DNA from: Anaerolineae bacterium
GTDB lineage: Bacteria; Chloroflexota; Anaerolineae; Aggregatilineales; Phototrophicaceae
Length of the DNA: 64,000 nucleotides
Assembly (NCBI GenBank): GCA_022841825.1
Contig: JALHQT010000010.1
Location: forward strand, 62,001 to 126,000
Direction of reading: 5' to 3'
A model generated the notes under the pieces. The model did not search any database and was not told the DNA's origin. It was given only the letters and a program-made list of their open reading frames with translations. Positions within the stretch are counted from its first letter, which is position 1; each line of letters begins with the position of its first letter. Below are positions 16,003 to 25,263 of the stretch, piece by piece. The translations under genes were made by a program, and so were the position numbers.

Positions 16003-16654
16003 GTTTGAGGCAGTCATCTTCGATCTTGATGGCACGTTGGTGGATACCGAGGTCGTCTGGCATGTGGCGGAAGACCAGCTCGTGCGCGCGCGCGGGCACA
16101 TTTACACGCTGGAAGCGCGCTCGCACCTCATCGGGCTGCGCATCGATGAGGGGCTGGTCAAGCTCAAGGCACATTACGATTTCAAAGACACGGTGCAGGA
16201 ACTGATCGACGAACTCAACCGCAATCTGATGGCGCTGATCGATGCGGAAGGCGTGCGCGTCAATCCGGGCATCCCCGACATCCTCAATTGGGTCGTCGCG
16301 AACAACCTGCCGCGTGCGATTGCCACTGCTGCGCCCCCATTCCTGCTCGAAGCGATCGTGGATCGAATGGGCTGGGATGACTTGTTCAAAGTCCGCTGCA
16401 CATGTAATGAAGAGATCAACAGCAAGCCTGCGCCGGATGTCTATCTGACGGCGGCGCGCAAGCTCGGCGTCGATCCGACGAAGTGCCTGGCGCTCGAAGA
16501 CACGATCAACGGCGCGCGCGCGGCGGTGGCGGCGGGCATGACGACATTCGTCGTGCCGGATCATCAGTACACCAATCCGGACATGCTGCGCCTGGTGACA
16601 CCGCACGTCTTCACGAGTATGCACGAGGTGTATGCGAGATTGACGGCATCGTAG
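15992..16654 (+). CDS. HAD-superfamily hydrolase, beta-phosphoglucomutase-like
   Basis: 220 residues from the ATG at 15992, inside the end of the previous gene, implying coupled translation. Motif I VIFDLDGTLVDTE (Asp11, Asp13), a helical cap, a motif-II-like region IATAAPP, Lys in NSKPAPDVYL and the ALEDTINGARAAVAAGM motif that marks the phosphoglucomutase/phosphatase subgroup. It probably hydrolyses a small sugar phosphate. A cluster of palindromic repeats follows before serA. Confidence 0.85.
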   Translation: MKNEFEAVIFDLDGTLVDTEVVWHVAEDQLVRARGHIYTLEARSHLIGLRIDEGLVKLKAHYDFKDTVQELIDELNRNLMALIDAEGVRVNPGIPDILNWVVANNLPRAIATAAPPFLLEAIVDRMGWDDLFKVRCTCNEEINSKPAPDVYLTAARKLGVDPTKCLALEDTINGARAAVAAGMTTFVVPDHQYTNPDMLRLVTPHVFTSMHEVYARLTAS

Positions 16655-16788
16655 GGGCGCACCCATGTGTGCGCCCGTTCCTGCGGATGAGACAAGCGGG
16701 CAGACACATGGTGCAAGCGGGCAGACACATGGGTCTGCCCCTACAAAAGGTCGCACTTGATCGAGGGGCGAGGTATGCCTCGTCCGCG
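16651..16788. repeat. Cluster of dispersed palindromes before serA
   Basis: Three family members: GGGCGCAC/GTGCGCCC (16655-16676), GGGCAGAC/GTCTGCCC (to about 16744, with a duplicated left arm at about 16697-16712), and GGCGAGG/CCTCGTC (about 16765-16782). The stem words differ but stay self-complementary. Confidence 0.8.
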
Positions 16789-16810
16789 TAAGGAAAAGAC
16801 GAACGTGTCT

Positions 16811-18400
16811 ATGCATACAATCATCATCGCCGCGGATTTGACTGACGAGGGGCTGCGCCTCCTCACCAGCGCCGACGACCTGAGTGTCGAAGTCGTCGCG
16901 CCCAGCGCCCCTGGACTGCGCGAAAAGATCAAGCGCGCGCACGCGGTGATCTCGCGCGAAGATGTGCCGCTCGACGCCGACCTGATCGCCAGCGCCAAAG
17001 ACCTGCGCGTCATCGGGCGGCTGGGCGCGAGCGTGAGCGGGATCGACCTCGACGCCGCCACCTCGCGCGGCATCATCGTCACCAACACACCGGGGGCGAA
17101 CGCCATTGCCGCCGCCGAGCATACCCTGACGCTGATGCTCGCCCTCAGCCGCCGCCTGATCAGCGCGCACATCAGCCTGAAGGAGGGGTTCTGGCTGCTC
17201 GACCGCAAGGCGAAGCAGGGCACACAGCTTTATGGCAAGACGCTGGGCGTGGTGGGCTATGGGCGTGTCGGGCGTCTGGTGGCGGGTTATGCGCTGGCGC
17301 TGGGTATGAACGTGATCGCACACGACCCGTATGTAGGCGAAAGCCAGCGCGATGACGAGCGCGTCCAGCTCGCCACGCTGCGCGAACTGGTCGCTCAGAG
17401 TGACATCGTGACCCTGCACGCGCCGCCGACGCGCGAGACCAAGGGCATGTTCAACGATACGCTCATCCGCCAGATGAAACCCGGCGCGATGCTGATCAAC
17501 GCGGCGCACGGCTCGCTGCTCGACGACCGCGCGCTGGCAGAGGCGATTCGCGGCGGGCGGCTGGCGGGCGCGGCGGTCGATGTCTACCCGGAAGAACCGC
17601 CTTACAACAGCCCGCTGATCGGCATGGAGCAGGTCATTCACACGCCGCACATCGGCGATAACACCGTCGAGGCGGCGCAGGGCGTGTCGATCCTGATCGC
17701 CACGCAGGTGATTGACGCGCTGCGCGGCGACGACTACCGCAACGTGGTTAACCTGCCGTTCATGCCGGGCATGGATTACGAGCAGATCCACCCCAGCCTG
17801 AAGCTGGCGGAGCACATCGGCGCGCTGCAAACGGCGCTGGCGCGCAGCCCGATCCGCAAGGTGGCGGTCGAGTATCGCGGCGAAGAGATGAGTGGACTGG
17901 TCAAGCCGCTGACGGTGGCACTGCTGCGCGGCTTGCTCGCGCCCGCGCTGGGCGAGAAGGTCAATTACATCAATGCGCCCGTGCTGGCGCAGGAACGCAG
18001 CATCACGGTGACGCAGGCGAAGGGCTTGAAGACGGGCGATTACACCAACCTCGTCTCGTGCGAGGTGACGTGGGAGAGCGGCTCGACCGTCGTCATGGCA
18101 GGGACGCTGCTGGATGGACGCGAGCCGCACATCGTGCAGATGGATCAGTACCGCATGAACTTCGTACCGGAGGGCTACCTGCTGTTCATGGGCAGCTACG
18201 ATCAACCGGGTGTGATCGGCAAGGTGGGCACGTTCATGGCGGAGAACGGCGTCAACATCGCGTCGTGGCAGACGGGGCGCGCCGAGCCGGGCGGCAACAC
18301 GCTGACGGTGATGACGCTCGACGCGCCGATTGACGAGGCGCTGCTGGAGGCGCTGCGCGGGAAAGAATTCGTGCGGCACGCGGTACAGATTAAGTTGTGA
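16811..18400 (+). CDS. serA: D-3-phosphoglycerate dehydrogenase-like protein with ACT domain
   Basis: 529 residues from ATG 16811; the upstream frame runs through repeats. The substrate domain, the NAD domain (GVVGYGRVGRLVAGYALALG, about 146-165), the intervening ASB-type domain and a C-terminal ACT domain (LFMGSYDQPGVIGKVGTFMA) match long SerA. The acid/base His280 (TPHIGDNT) and the EE261-262 region are present. The motif normally N-x-x-R-G is INAAHGSLLD, so the catalytic arginine position is His233. It would make 3-phosphohydroxypyruvate for serine if active. It follows two HAD phosphatases, one of them SerB-like. Confidence 0.87.
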   Translation: MHTIIIAADLTDEGLRLLTSADDLSVEVVAPSAPGLREKIKRAHAVISREDVPLDADLIASAKDLRVIGRLGASVSGIDLDAATSRGIIVTNTPGANAIAAAEHTLTLMLALSRRLISAHISLKEGFWLLDRKAKQGTQLYGKTLGVVGYGRVGRLVAGYALALGMNVIAHDPYVGESQRDDERVQLATLRELVAQSDIVTLHAPPTRETKGMFNDTLIRQMKPGAMLINAAHGSLLDDRALAEAIRGGRLAGAAVDVYPEEPPYNSPLIGMEQVIHTPHIGDNTVEAAQGVSILIATQVIDALRGDDYRNVVNLPFMPGMDYEQIHPSLKLAEHIGALQTALARSPIRKVAVEYRGEEMSGLVKPLTVALLRGLLAPALGEKVNYINAPVLAQERSITVTQAKGLKTGDYTNLVSCEVTWESGSTVVMAGTLLDGREPHIVQMDQYRMNFVPEGYLLFMGSYDQPGVIGKVGTFMAENGVNIASWQTGRAEPGGNTLTVMTLDAPIDEALLEALRGKEFVRHAVQIKL

Positions 18401-18417
18401 GAGGGAGAACATCTGCC

Positions 18418-19173
18418 ATGGACTTCACCAACACCCCGCTTGCCGAGCCGCTGCCCGATGACCCCGTCGCCCGCATCCACCGCTTTGCGCGCGATCTGGC
18501 GTGGGGCGCTGCGAATGGCTTGTGGTCATCCGAAGTGAACGCGGAGTTCAACTATTACGACGGCAAGCTCGAAACCCATATGACAAACCTCGATTCGGAT
18601 GTTGAACTCATCCACTATATCGAGAAGACGTGGGGAAACATCCGCTCAGAGCCGGTCGCTGCCGAGAGCTTCGGCTATCTGAACCAGGTACACGCCAGTG
18701 AGAACGGCTCTTTCCGAAAGTATCGTCTGACGCAGAGAGCCTTCGCCCTGCTTGAGAAACCGCTGACCGCGCCCAGAGTCTTCATCTCGTACCGCCGCAG
18801 CGAAAGCAGCGCCTTTGGCTTGCTGCTAGTCGCGCGCCTGAAGGCGGTTGGCGTACAGAACCCGTTCATCGACATGAACATCCCGGCGGGTGACGATTGG
18901 CATCCCCATCTGCGCGAAGTCGTGGGGCGCAGCCGCTATTTCATCCTGCTCGTCGGCAAGACGACACTGGAGTCCGATTATGTGCAGGAGGAAATCCGCT
19001 GGGCGTTCGAGACGCCGGGCACGGTCATTATCCCGGTGCTGCACGACGGTGTGACCGCCAGCAAGCTCACCGACGACCTGCGGGCGAAGCAGTCCGTCAT
19101 CGTGCGCGACGAAAGCGCGGCGGAATACGAGCTGGCGGTCGTCAAGGTGCTGAATCGGCTGGGATATACATAG
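18418..19173 (+). CDS. TIR-domain protein
   Basis: 251 residues from the ATG at 18418 with GGGAG 10 bases upstream, 17 bases after serA. Residues 1-117 are unrecognised; KYRLTQRAFALLEKP could be the end of a winged helix. From 118 a TIR domain: APRVFISYRRSESSAFG, then IDMNIPAGDDWHPHLREVVG, YFILLVG and SDYVQEEIRWAFE. Glu191/Glu192 sit where TIR NADases keep their glutamate. It lacks any partner effector nearby. Co-directional tight spacing suggests transcription with serA. Confidence 0.85.
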   Translation: MDFTNTPLAEPLPDDPVARIHRFARDLAWGAANGLWSSEVNAEFNYYDGKLETHMTNLDSDVELIHYIEKTWGNIRSEPVAAESFGYLNQVHASENGSFRKYRLTQRAFALLEKPLTAPRVFISYRRSESSAFGLLLVARLKAVGVQNPFIDMNIPAGDDWHPHLREVVGRSRYFILLVGKTTLESDYVQEEIRWAFETPGTVIIPVLHDGVTASKLTDDLRAKQSVIVRDESAAEYELAVVKVLNRLGYT

Positions 19174-19191
19174 CGAGAGGAGACGCCACAG

Positions 19192-19746
19192 CTACGCCGC
19201 CGCCGCGCCCTCTTTGCGCGTCCGGCGGATGCCCGTCGCCACCGCCGCCACCAGCACGATCACCACTTCGATCCCCCAGTAGATGTAGGCGAGATTGTCC
19301 TTGATCTCGATGCTGCTGCTGGATGAGCTGCCCACGCGCCCGACTGTGAAGCCGACCTCGGCGTACTCCGCCAGGAATGCTGTGAAGCCGGTCGTGCCGT
19401 ACTCCTCCTGCTGGTACTCTGTAATCAGCGCCTGGATTTGTTCTGCTTTGGCGGGTGCGCCGCTGCTCGCGATGGCGTCGGCGATGGTCTTGTTATACGA
19501 GTCGTATTGCAGATACCAGTAGCCGCCCATCACCAACAGCCCACCAATGAGGGCGATGAGCGCGACCGGGACGATGGGCGCACCGCGCTTGAGCATCGGG
19601 AGCGCGGTCGCAAAGCCGACGATTGCCCCAGCGAGGATTGGCATAGCGACGATCAGGTAGAAACCCTGAAGATCGAGGAAAAAGAGCGCGATGCCCACGC
19701 CGATGCCGACGATAACCGAAAGCAGGAGAGATAAAACAAGGCGCAT
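19192..19746 (-). CDS. Hypothetical membrane protein, four helices
   Basis: 184 residues from ATG 19746 (AGGAG six bases upstream). Helices at about 3-25, 27-50, 56-76 and 153-174. A soluble extracytoplasmic or cytoplasmic stretch of about 75 residues separates helices 3 and 4 and ends in a run of six serines. The tail is Arg/Lys-rich. Family not recognised. It converges on the TIR gene with an 18-base gap. Confidence 0.6.
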   Translation of the reverse strand: MRLVLSLLLSVIVGIGVGIALFFLDLQGFYLIVAMPILAGAIVGFATALPMLKRGAPIVPVALIALIGGLLVMGGYWYLQYDSYNKTIADAIASSGAPAKAEQIQALITEYQQEEYGTTGFTAFLAEYAEVGFTVGRVGSSSSSSIEIKDNLAYIYWGIEVVIVLVAAVATGIRRTRKEGAAAA

Positions 19747-19859
19747 GATAAGCTCCTGAATGCAAAAAACCTTCCTTATTCTTGCACAGGTTGCGGCATC
19801 GTATTTCACAATTGTTGCGTGGTGCTGCGACGGATGTGCAGGCGTGTGGCTTCGATTGC

Positions 19860-21749
19860 CTACACCGTCTCTTTGATTGTCTCGGCGATCTTCTGCGTGA
19901 TGCCGGGGACGGCGGTCAGCTCCTCCACGCTGGCGCGGCGGATGGCGTCAATGCTGTTGCCAAACGCTTTGAGCAGTGCCTTGCGCTTGGCAGGCCCAAT
20001 CCCCGGCACCGTCTCCAACTGCGACGCCATCCCCAGCTTCGTCCGCTGCTGGCGATGCGTCGTGATGGCGAAGCGGTGCGCTTCGTCGCGGATGCGCTGC
20101 ACGAGGTACAAGGCATCGCCCCGGCGCGGCAGGATGAGCGGCGTCGGGTTGTTCGGGCGGTAGATCTCCTCGAACTGCTTGGCGAGCGAGACCAACGGCA
20201 CGCGCTCCGTGAGGCTAAACTCCGCCAGCACCTCCATCGCCACGCCAAGCTGCCCCTTGCCGCCATCGACCATCAGCATGTCGGGCAGCAGCCGCCACGT
20301 ATCCTCGCGGTCTTCCTTCGCGCCGGGCGGCGCTGGCTCCTGCGGCTGCTCCTGCAAATCCTTCCAGCGGGTGAAGCGCCGCGTCAGCGCCTCGCGCATC
20401 GACTGGTAGTCGTCTGACCCCTTGTGCGAGACCGTGCGGATGTTGTAGCGGCGGTACTCGTTCTTCTTCGGCACGCCCTGCACGAAGACAACGCGGCTGG
20501 CGACAATCGCCGTGCCCTGCGTGGTGCTGATGTCGTAGCACTCGATGCGGTTGGGCGGCTTGGGCAGCGCCAGCGCCTCTTGCAGCGCGGCGAGCGCGCT
20601 CGTCTGCTTGTGCGCGTCCGCCTCCCACTGCGCGCGGATCATATGCAGCGCTTCCTCGGCATTCTGCGAAGCGATATCGACCAGCTTCTTCTTGTCGCCA
20701 CGCTGCGGCACCGCGATCTGCACGCGCTGACCACGGCGTTTGTCGCGCAGCCAGCGTTCGAGGATGCGCGCCTCCTCGACATTCTGCGGCAGCATGATCT
20801 CCTGCGGCACCTCCGCCGTCTCGCTGTAAAATCGTTTGACAAACTCCGTCAGCACTTCCTCATCGCTCTCGCCCTGCGTCGCATTCAGCATCCGCGAGTC
20901 GCTTCCAATCAGCTTGCCATTGCGAATAAAGAGGATTTGCACGCAGGTGTCGTCGTTTTCGCGCGCCAGCGCGATCACATCGCGGTCAACGAAGTCGCTG
21001 CTGATCGCTTTGTGGCGCTGGGTGATGTATTCGATGGCGCGCAGTTGGTCGCGGATGGAGGCGGCACGCTCGAAGTCCAGTCCTTCCGCTGCATCTTCCA
21101 TCGCGGTCGTCAGCCGCGCGACAACCGGCTCGCTCTTGCCGCTCAACACATCCATCAGCTCCTGGATCATGGCGCGGTAGCCCGCCTGATCGACAGCACC
21201 GATGCACGGCGCATTGCACAAGCCGATGTCGTGGAAGAGGCAGGCACGCGGGTCTTTGCCGGTGATGTCACGGTCGCAGGTCAGGTAGGGGAACGCCTTG
21301 CGCAGCGTTTGCAGCGTGTTCTGCACCGCCCACATCGCCACATACGGACCGAAGTAGCGGCTGCCATCCTGCTCCAGGCGGCGCGTCGTCTCGACCTTCG
21401 GGAACGGCATATGCCACTGAACTTTGATGTAGGGGTACTTCTTGTCGTCCTTGAGGCTGATGTTGAAGCGCGGCTTGTAGCGCTTGATCAGCGTTTCTTC
21501 CAGGATGAGCGCGCGGACTTCGCTCTCCTCGACGATGAAGTCAATATCGACGATGCGCTCGCGGAGCTGCATCGTCTTCAGGCTGCTTTCGGCGCTGGAA
21601 TTGAAGTACGAGCGCACGCGGTTGCGCAGCTTTTTCGCCTTGCCGACGTAGATAATCTCGCCGCGCGCGTCCTTCATCAGGTAGACGCCGGGCTTCATCG
21701 GCAGGTTCTTGAGGATGGTCTGGATGTGGTCGGAAGGCGTGAAGGACAT
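19860..21749 (-). CDS. uvrC: Excinuclease ABC subunit C
   Basis: 629 residues, normal length. The GIY-YIG nuclease domain is at the N-terminus (KPGVYLMKDARGEIIYVGK, then AKKLRNRVRSYF), a UVR helical pair around 200-240 contacts UvrB, the RNase-H-like 5' nuclease has IECYDISTTQG, MLMVDGGKGQ and DEAHRFAITTHRQQR, and the C-terminus has tandem helix-hairpin-helix motifs (VPGIGPAKRKALLKAFG; VPGITQKIAETI). It makes both incisions in nucleotide excision repair. It appears to stand alone. Confidence 0.97.
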   Translation of the reverse strand: MSFTPSDHIQTILKNLPMKPGVYLMKDARGEIIYVGKAKKLRNRVRSYFNSSAESSLKTMQLRERIVDIDFIVEESEVRALILEETLIKRYKPRFNISLKDDKKYPYIKVQWHMPFPKVETTRRLEQDGSRYFGPYVAMWAVQNTLQTLRKAFPYLTCDRDITGKDPRACLFHDIGLCNAPCIGAVDQAGYRAMIQELMDVLSGKSEPVVARLTTAMEDAAEGLDFERAASIRDQLRAIEYITQRHKAISSDFVDRDVIALARENDDTCVQILFIRNGKLIGSDSRMLNATQGESDEEVLTEFVKRFYSETAEVPQEIMLPQNVEEARILERWLRDKRRGQRVQIAVPQRGDKKKLVDIASQNAEEALHMIRAQWEADAHKQTSALAALQEALALPKPPNRIECYDISTTQGTAIVASRVVFVQGVPKKNEYRRYNIRTVSHKGSDDYQSMREALTRRFTRWKDLQEQPQEPAPPGAKEDREDTWRLLPDMLMVDGGKGQLGVAMEVLAEFSLTERVPLVSLAKQFEEIYRPNNPTPLILPRRGDALYLVQRIRDEAHRFAITTHRQQRTKLGMASQLETVPGIGPAKRKALLKAFGNSIDAIRRASVEELTAVPGITQKIAETIKETV

Positions 21750-21922
21750 ATCGCTAGGTCTTGTCTGGAGATTGAATTTCCCGGCACAGGCGCGCGATCA
21801 CAAGTCACTCCAATAATACTCGAACTTGCGTTCCAACGTCACCCTGAAACTGCCCCGAGAGTGTAGGAGATGAGGGCGGAATGCACGAGGGCGTGTCGCG
21901 CAATGCGCTTCCCTCACACGGG

Positions 21923-23095
21923 CTACTTCACCGTGATGTAGCGCCAGACGACGAAGATCGCGACCAGGTTGAAGGCGGCGGCGACCAGGCAGTTCGCCAG
22001 CAGTCCGGAAGCGAACAGCACCGGAGCCACCGGCGTCAGTAGCGCGCGCCCCAGCGTCACGGCAGTCATCACGACCGTCAGATACATGGCGCGGGAGTTC
22101 GGACTGAGTTCGGTCGCCAGCGGGATGCTGGCGACGACGCTCAACTCGAACGTCAGATAGAAGAAGAACAGCCCCCCCAGCGCCAGATTCAGGTTTCCAC
22201 CCGTCAGCGGCAGCGCGAGACACGCCGCGATGTTGCCGATCACGCCGATTAGCACCAGGCGGCGCTTGCCGACCTTGTCGGCAAAGGCGGTCACGATGCC
22301 CTCGCCGCCCAGTTCAGACAGCCCGATGACCGCGGCTGCCACCGCCAGCGCCGCCAGTTGAATGCCGAAGGACGCTTCGATCCAGGTGCCAAAGACGACG
22401 CTGACCAGTTGATTGCCCGCGCTGATGCTGAAGCCGAGGCATAACCCGGCAAGCGCCATCGGGCTGCTGATGGCGGTGCGCAGCGCAGGAAGAAAAGCGA
22501 CACGCTGCACGACGGGCGCATCCGCCTCGATCCGCAGCAGCACAACCACGAAGCAGCCCACGACGAGGATCGCCAGCGCCAGAAACGGAGCCTGCCAGTT
22601 GTAGTTTGCGATCAGCCAGGTCATCGCCGGGACGCCAAGCAGAAACGCGCCCGACCACGCCAGCTCGACGAAACCCAGATACAACCCGCGCCGCTGGTAG
22701 GGCACTTTATCGCCAATGTATGCCTGGATCGCCGGGTTGAGCGCTGTCCTGGCGAGCGCGCCGAGCAGCAGGGCAATCGCCAGCCCGGTGAAGTCCGGCA
22801 GGATGAACACGCTGATCATGCCCAGCACATAGAGCAGCAGCCCCAGCAGAATCGTGAATCTGCGCCCGCGCTGTTCGGAGATTCTGCCCATAAACGGCGC
22901 GACCAACCCGAGCAACTGCATGAGCGCCAGGACGCTCACGATGCTGCTGACATCGACCTGCACCCCGCGCGCGAAGACCGGCAGCAGCGGGTAGATCATA
23001 CGAAAGCCCGTGTCAGTGATGGTGCGCGTCCCGGTCAGCAGCACGACCACTGGCAGCATGGGGGATGCCTTCCGCGTTTCGAGTCCAGACATCAT
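21923..23095 (-). CDS. Major facilitator superfamily transporter
   Basis: 390 residues with twelve hydrophobic segments. The cytoplasmic loop between helices 2 and 3 reads GRISEQRGRRFTILLG, close to the MFS signature G-x3-D-R-x-G-R-R/K. A second related loop, ADKVGKRRLVLIG, lies between helices 8 and 9. It is likely a drug or metabolite efflux permease. The 748-base gap upstream is occupied by the iteron-like repeat locus. Confidence 0.88.
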   Translation of the reverse strand: MMSGLETRKASPMLPVVVLLTGTRTITDTGFRMIYPLLPVFARGVQVDVSSIVSVLALMQLLGLVAPFMGRISEQRGRRFTILLGLLLYVLGMISVFILPDFTGLAIALLLGALARTALNPAIQAYIGDKVPYQRRGLYLGFVELAWSGAFLLGVPAMTWLIANYNWQAPFLALAILVVGCFVVVLLRIEADAPVVQRVAFLPALRTAISSPMALAGLCLGFSISAGNQLVSVVFGTWIEASFGIQLAALAVAAAVIGLSELGGEGIVTAFADKVGKRRLVLIGVIGNIAACLALPLTGGNLNLALGGLFFFYLTFELSVVASIPLATELSPNSRAMYLTVVMTAVTLGRALLTPVAPVLFASGLLANCLVAAAFNLVAIFVVWRYITVK

Positions 23096-23190
23096 GATCG
23101 CCGTCCTGAATCGGTGGGAATGGCTAGATGCTCAGTATGCTACACGATCTTGTGGAGGAGTGTTGTCACGGAGCTGCCAGGCGGCGCTTT

Positions 23191-23588
23191 TTATCCCAAG
23201 AATTGTCGCAAAAGTTTTGAACAGAACAAATAATCTGTTCAAAACTTCGACAGGATCACCAAATTCCTGTTCAAAACTCGCGCAGTTTGGGATATCTGCC
23301 TGTTCAAAACTCGGTCGAGCCTGTTCATAACTTTGAACAGGCTGTTCAAAACTCCGACCCCTTTGGGATAAAACATCGCTAGATTACGGATTATTTTCGG
23401 TTTGAACATATGGTCTGTAGAAACTGTTCAAAGTTATGAACAGGACCTGTTCAAAACTTTTGATCGAGATTCCGCGTTATTTCGCAACATTGGGTTATAT
23501 TTTGGGGATATTGGGTTATAATTTCCTTACGAAACGAATTATATCCCCCATCCGTCGTTTATCCCAAAAGTTTTGAACAGTTTCTACA
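23191..23588. repeat. Iteron-like locus of CTGTTCAAAACT and TTATCCCAA repeats
   Basis: Seven copies of CTGTTCAAAACT occur: inverted at 23213-23224 and 23569-23580; direct at 23235, 23267, 23300, 23342 and 23447. Two 20-bp sites, CTGTTCATAACTTTGAACAG (23321-23340) and its exact reverse complement (23424-23443), are also present. Four (T)TATCCCAA words lie at 23191, 23286 (inverted), 23362 (inverted) and 23559. The region is AT-rich with ATTGGGTTATA repeated near 23490 and 23510. No ORF. Downstream to 23843 only a perfect TATAAT (23610-23615) without a clear -35 is seen. Confidence 0.85.
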
Positions 23589-23843
23589 GCCCTACTACTA
23601 CGACTACTCTATAATTCTCTCTTTTAAGAAATGTGATTCTTTTTTAAGAGACAAGGGCAGCAGCACACAAGAACCCTTAAGGATCAACCAGTCCGTAAAT
23701 TCGCCATCTCGCTGCGAAGCAAGCGCCAGGCGACTGCGCCCATGCCTCATCGTTCCGCTTGTCATCTTTTATTACTCCTCTTCTCACTCCGATGCTACAC
23801 TTAAAAACACGCGCAAGATGACTGGGCGCGATTTGAGGGTGTC

Positions 23844-25106
23844 ATGTCGGACAAAATCTCGCAGAAACAGTTAGTCAATCTTGAGCATCGTGTTTCGATC
23901 CTAACGCGGCTGGCAGAAATCAGTACGGTCATCAATTCGACCATGCGCCTGAAACCGCTGCTGGAACACATCATGGCATCTGCCGCGGAGATCACCAACG
24001 CGGAAGCGGCATCCGTCCTGTTATGGGAAAAACGCAGCAACACGCTGCGCTTCGCCGCCACCACGTCGGGCGTCAGCAATTCCCTGCTGGGGAAAGCCGT
24101 GCCGCTGGATGGCAGCATCGCGGGCACGGTCATGCGTGAGCGGCGCGTCGTCGTCGTCAACGAGGTGCGCGCAGAACCACAGCATTTCGACAAGTACGAT
24201 GAAGAGATTCGCTTTCAGACGCGCTCGGTGCTGGGCGTGCCGATGTTCTCGAAAGACCGTGTGATCGGCGTCATCGAAGCCGTCAACCGGCGGAAACTGC
24301 CCTGGACGGAAGACGATGTGCATTACCTCTCGATCCTCGCGGCGCAGGCTGCCGTCGCCATCGAAGGGGCGCAGTTGGTTTCTCGCCTGGAGAGCGCCAA
24401 CCAGGAACTCGAAAAAGTCGATCAGCTCAAGAACGACTTTATCGCGCTCGCCTCACACGAGCTGCGTACCCCGCTCGGCGTCATCCTCGGTTATGCCAGC
24501 TTCCTACAGGAAAGCCAGGACCCGGAAGTGACCGAACACGCTTCCAAGGTCGTCGGCAGCGCGCTCCAGCTTCGACGTATCATCGAAGACCTGACCAATC
24601 TGCGTTATCTTCAGCAGAACGAGGCGGAGCTGATGCGCGAGACGGTGACGCTCGACACGCTGATGAGCGAAATTCTGCCCGACGTGCGCACCTTCGCCGA
24701 GGCAAAGCACCACCGACTGCTGCTCAATATCACCCCTGGCATTCGCATCTATGTCGATCCGATCCGGATCAATATGGCGCTGACCAACATTCTGATGAAT
24801 GCGGTGCGCTTCACCCCCGATGGTGGCGAGATCACGCTGATCGGCGATTTTGCGCCGAAGCGGCAGATGATGCTGATGGTGCGTGACACAGGCATTGGCA
24901 TTGCGCCTGAAGAGATCGGGCGTATCTTCGATAAGTTCTACCAGGTCGAAGACCACATGACACGCCATCATGGCGGCTTGGGCATCGGGTTAAGCCTGGC
25001 AAAAGCGTTGATCGAGGCGCATGGCGGGCGTATTTCGGCGGAGAGCGCCGGCTTGAACAAAGGCTCGACGTTCACCATCATGCTGCCGCTGGCGGATGGC
25101 AAGTAG
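23844..25106 (+). CDS. GAF-domain sensor histidine kinase
   Basis: 420 residues, no membrane helix. GAF domain at about 25-178, short coiled coil, HisKA with phospho-acceptor His205 (ALASHELRTP), then the ATPase domain with N box (NILMNAVRFTPDGG), G1 (DTGIGIAPEE) and G2 (GGLGIGLSLAKALIEAHGG). A soluble cytoplasmic sensor of a small ligand. No response regulator is adjacent; nearest are at 39068 and 48337. The closely similar HisKA/ATPase pattern recurs at the end of the giant kinase at 40046. Confidence 0.93.
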   Translation: MSDKISQKQLVNLEHRVSILTRLAEISTVINSTMRLKPLLEHIMASAAEITNAEAASVLLWEKRSNTLRFAATTSGVSNSLLGKAVPLDGSIAGTVMRERRVVVVNEVRAEPQHFDKYDEEIRFQTRSVLGVPMFSKDRVIGVIEAVNRRKLPWTEDDVHYLSILAAQAAVAIEGAQLVSRLESANQELEKVDQLKNDFIALASHELRTPLGVILGYASFLQESQDPEVTEHASKVVGSALQLRRIIEDLTNLRYLQQNEAELMRETVTLDTLMSEILPDVRTFAEAKHHRLLLNITPGIRIYVDPIRINMALTNILMNAVRFTPDGGEITLIGDFAPKRQMMLMVRDTGIGIAPEEIGRIFDKFYQVEDHMTRHHGGLGIGLSLAKALIEAHGGRISAESAGLNKGSTFTIMLPLADGK

Positions 25107-25144
25107 AGGCGCAATACAGTGCACCCCTACCTACAGAATACAGA

Positions 25145-25228
25145 TAGGACTTACGCAGTTGAACCGAATTTCGAGCTTGAACAAGGGGCTTAATCTCCTT
25201 GTCCGCACGCTCAAATGCGTAACTTCTA
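25145..25228. repeat. 84-bp inverted-repeat element (MITE-like)
   Basis: TAGGACTTACGCA (25145-25157) and TGCGTAACTTCTA (25216-25228) are inverted with two mismatches. A CAAGG/CCTTG hairpin lies inside. It resembles the ends of an insertion sequence without a transposase. A degenerate GTAGGG-family palindrome precedes it at about 25106-25131. Confidence 0.45.
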
Positions 25229-25263
25229 ACTGAATTGGAATTCATAAAAAAGGAGGTCGTGCT

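Noticed and set aside
15944-18412. 822-residue minus-strand open frame
   Set aside because: Antisense to two convincing genes and crosses palindromic repeats; Arg/His-rich without motifs.
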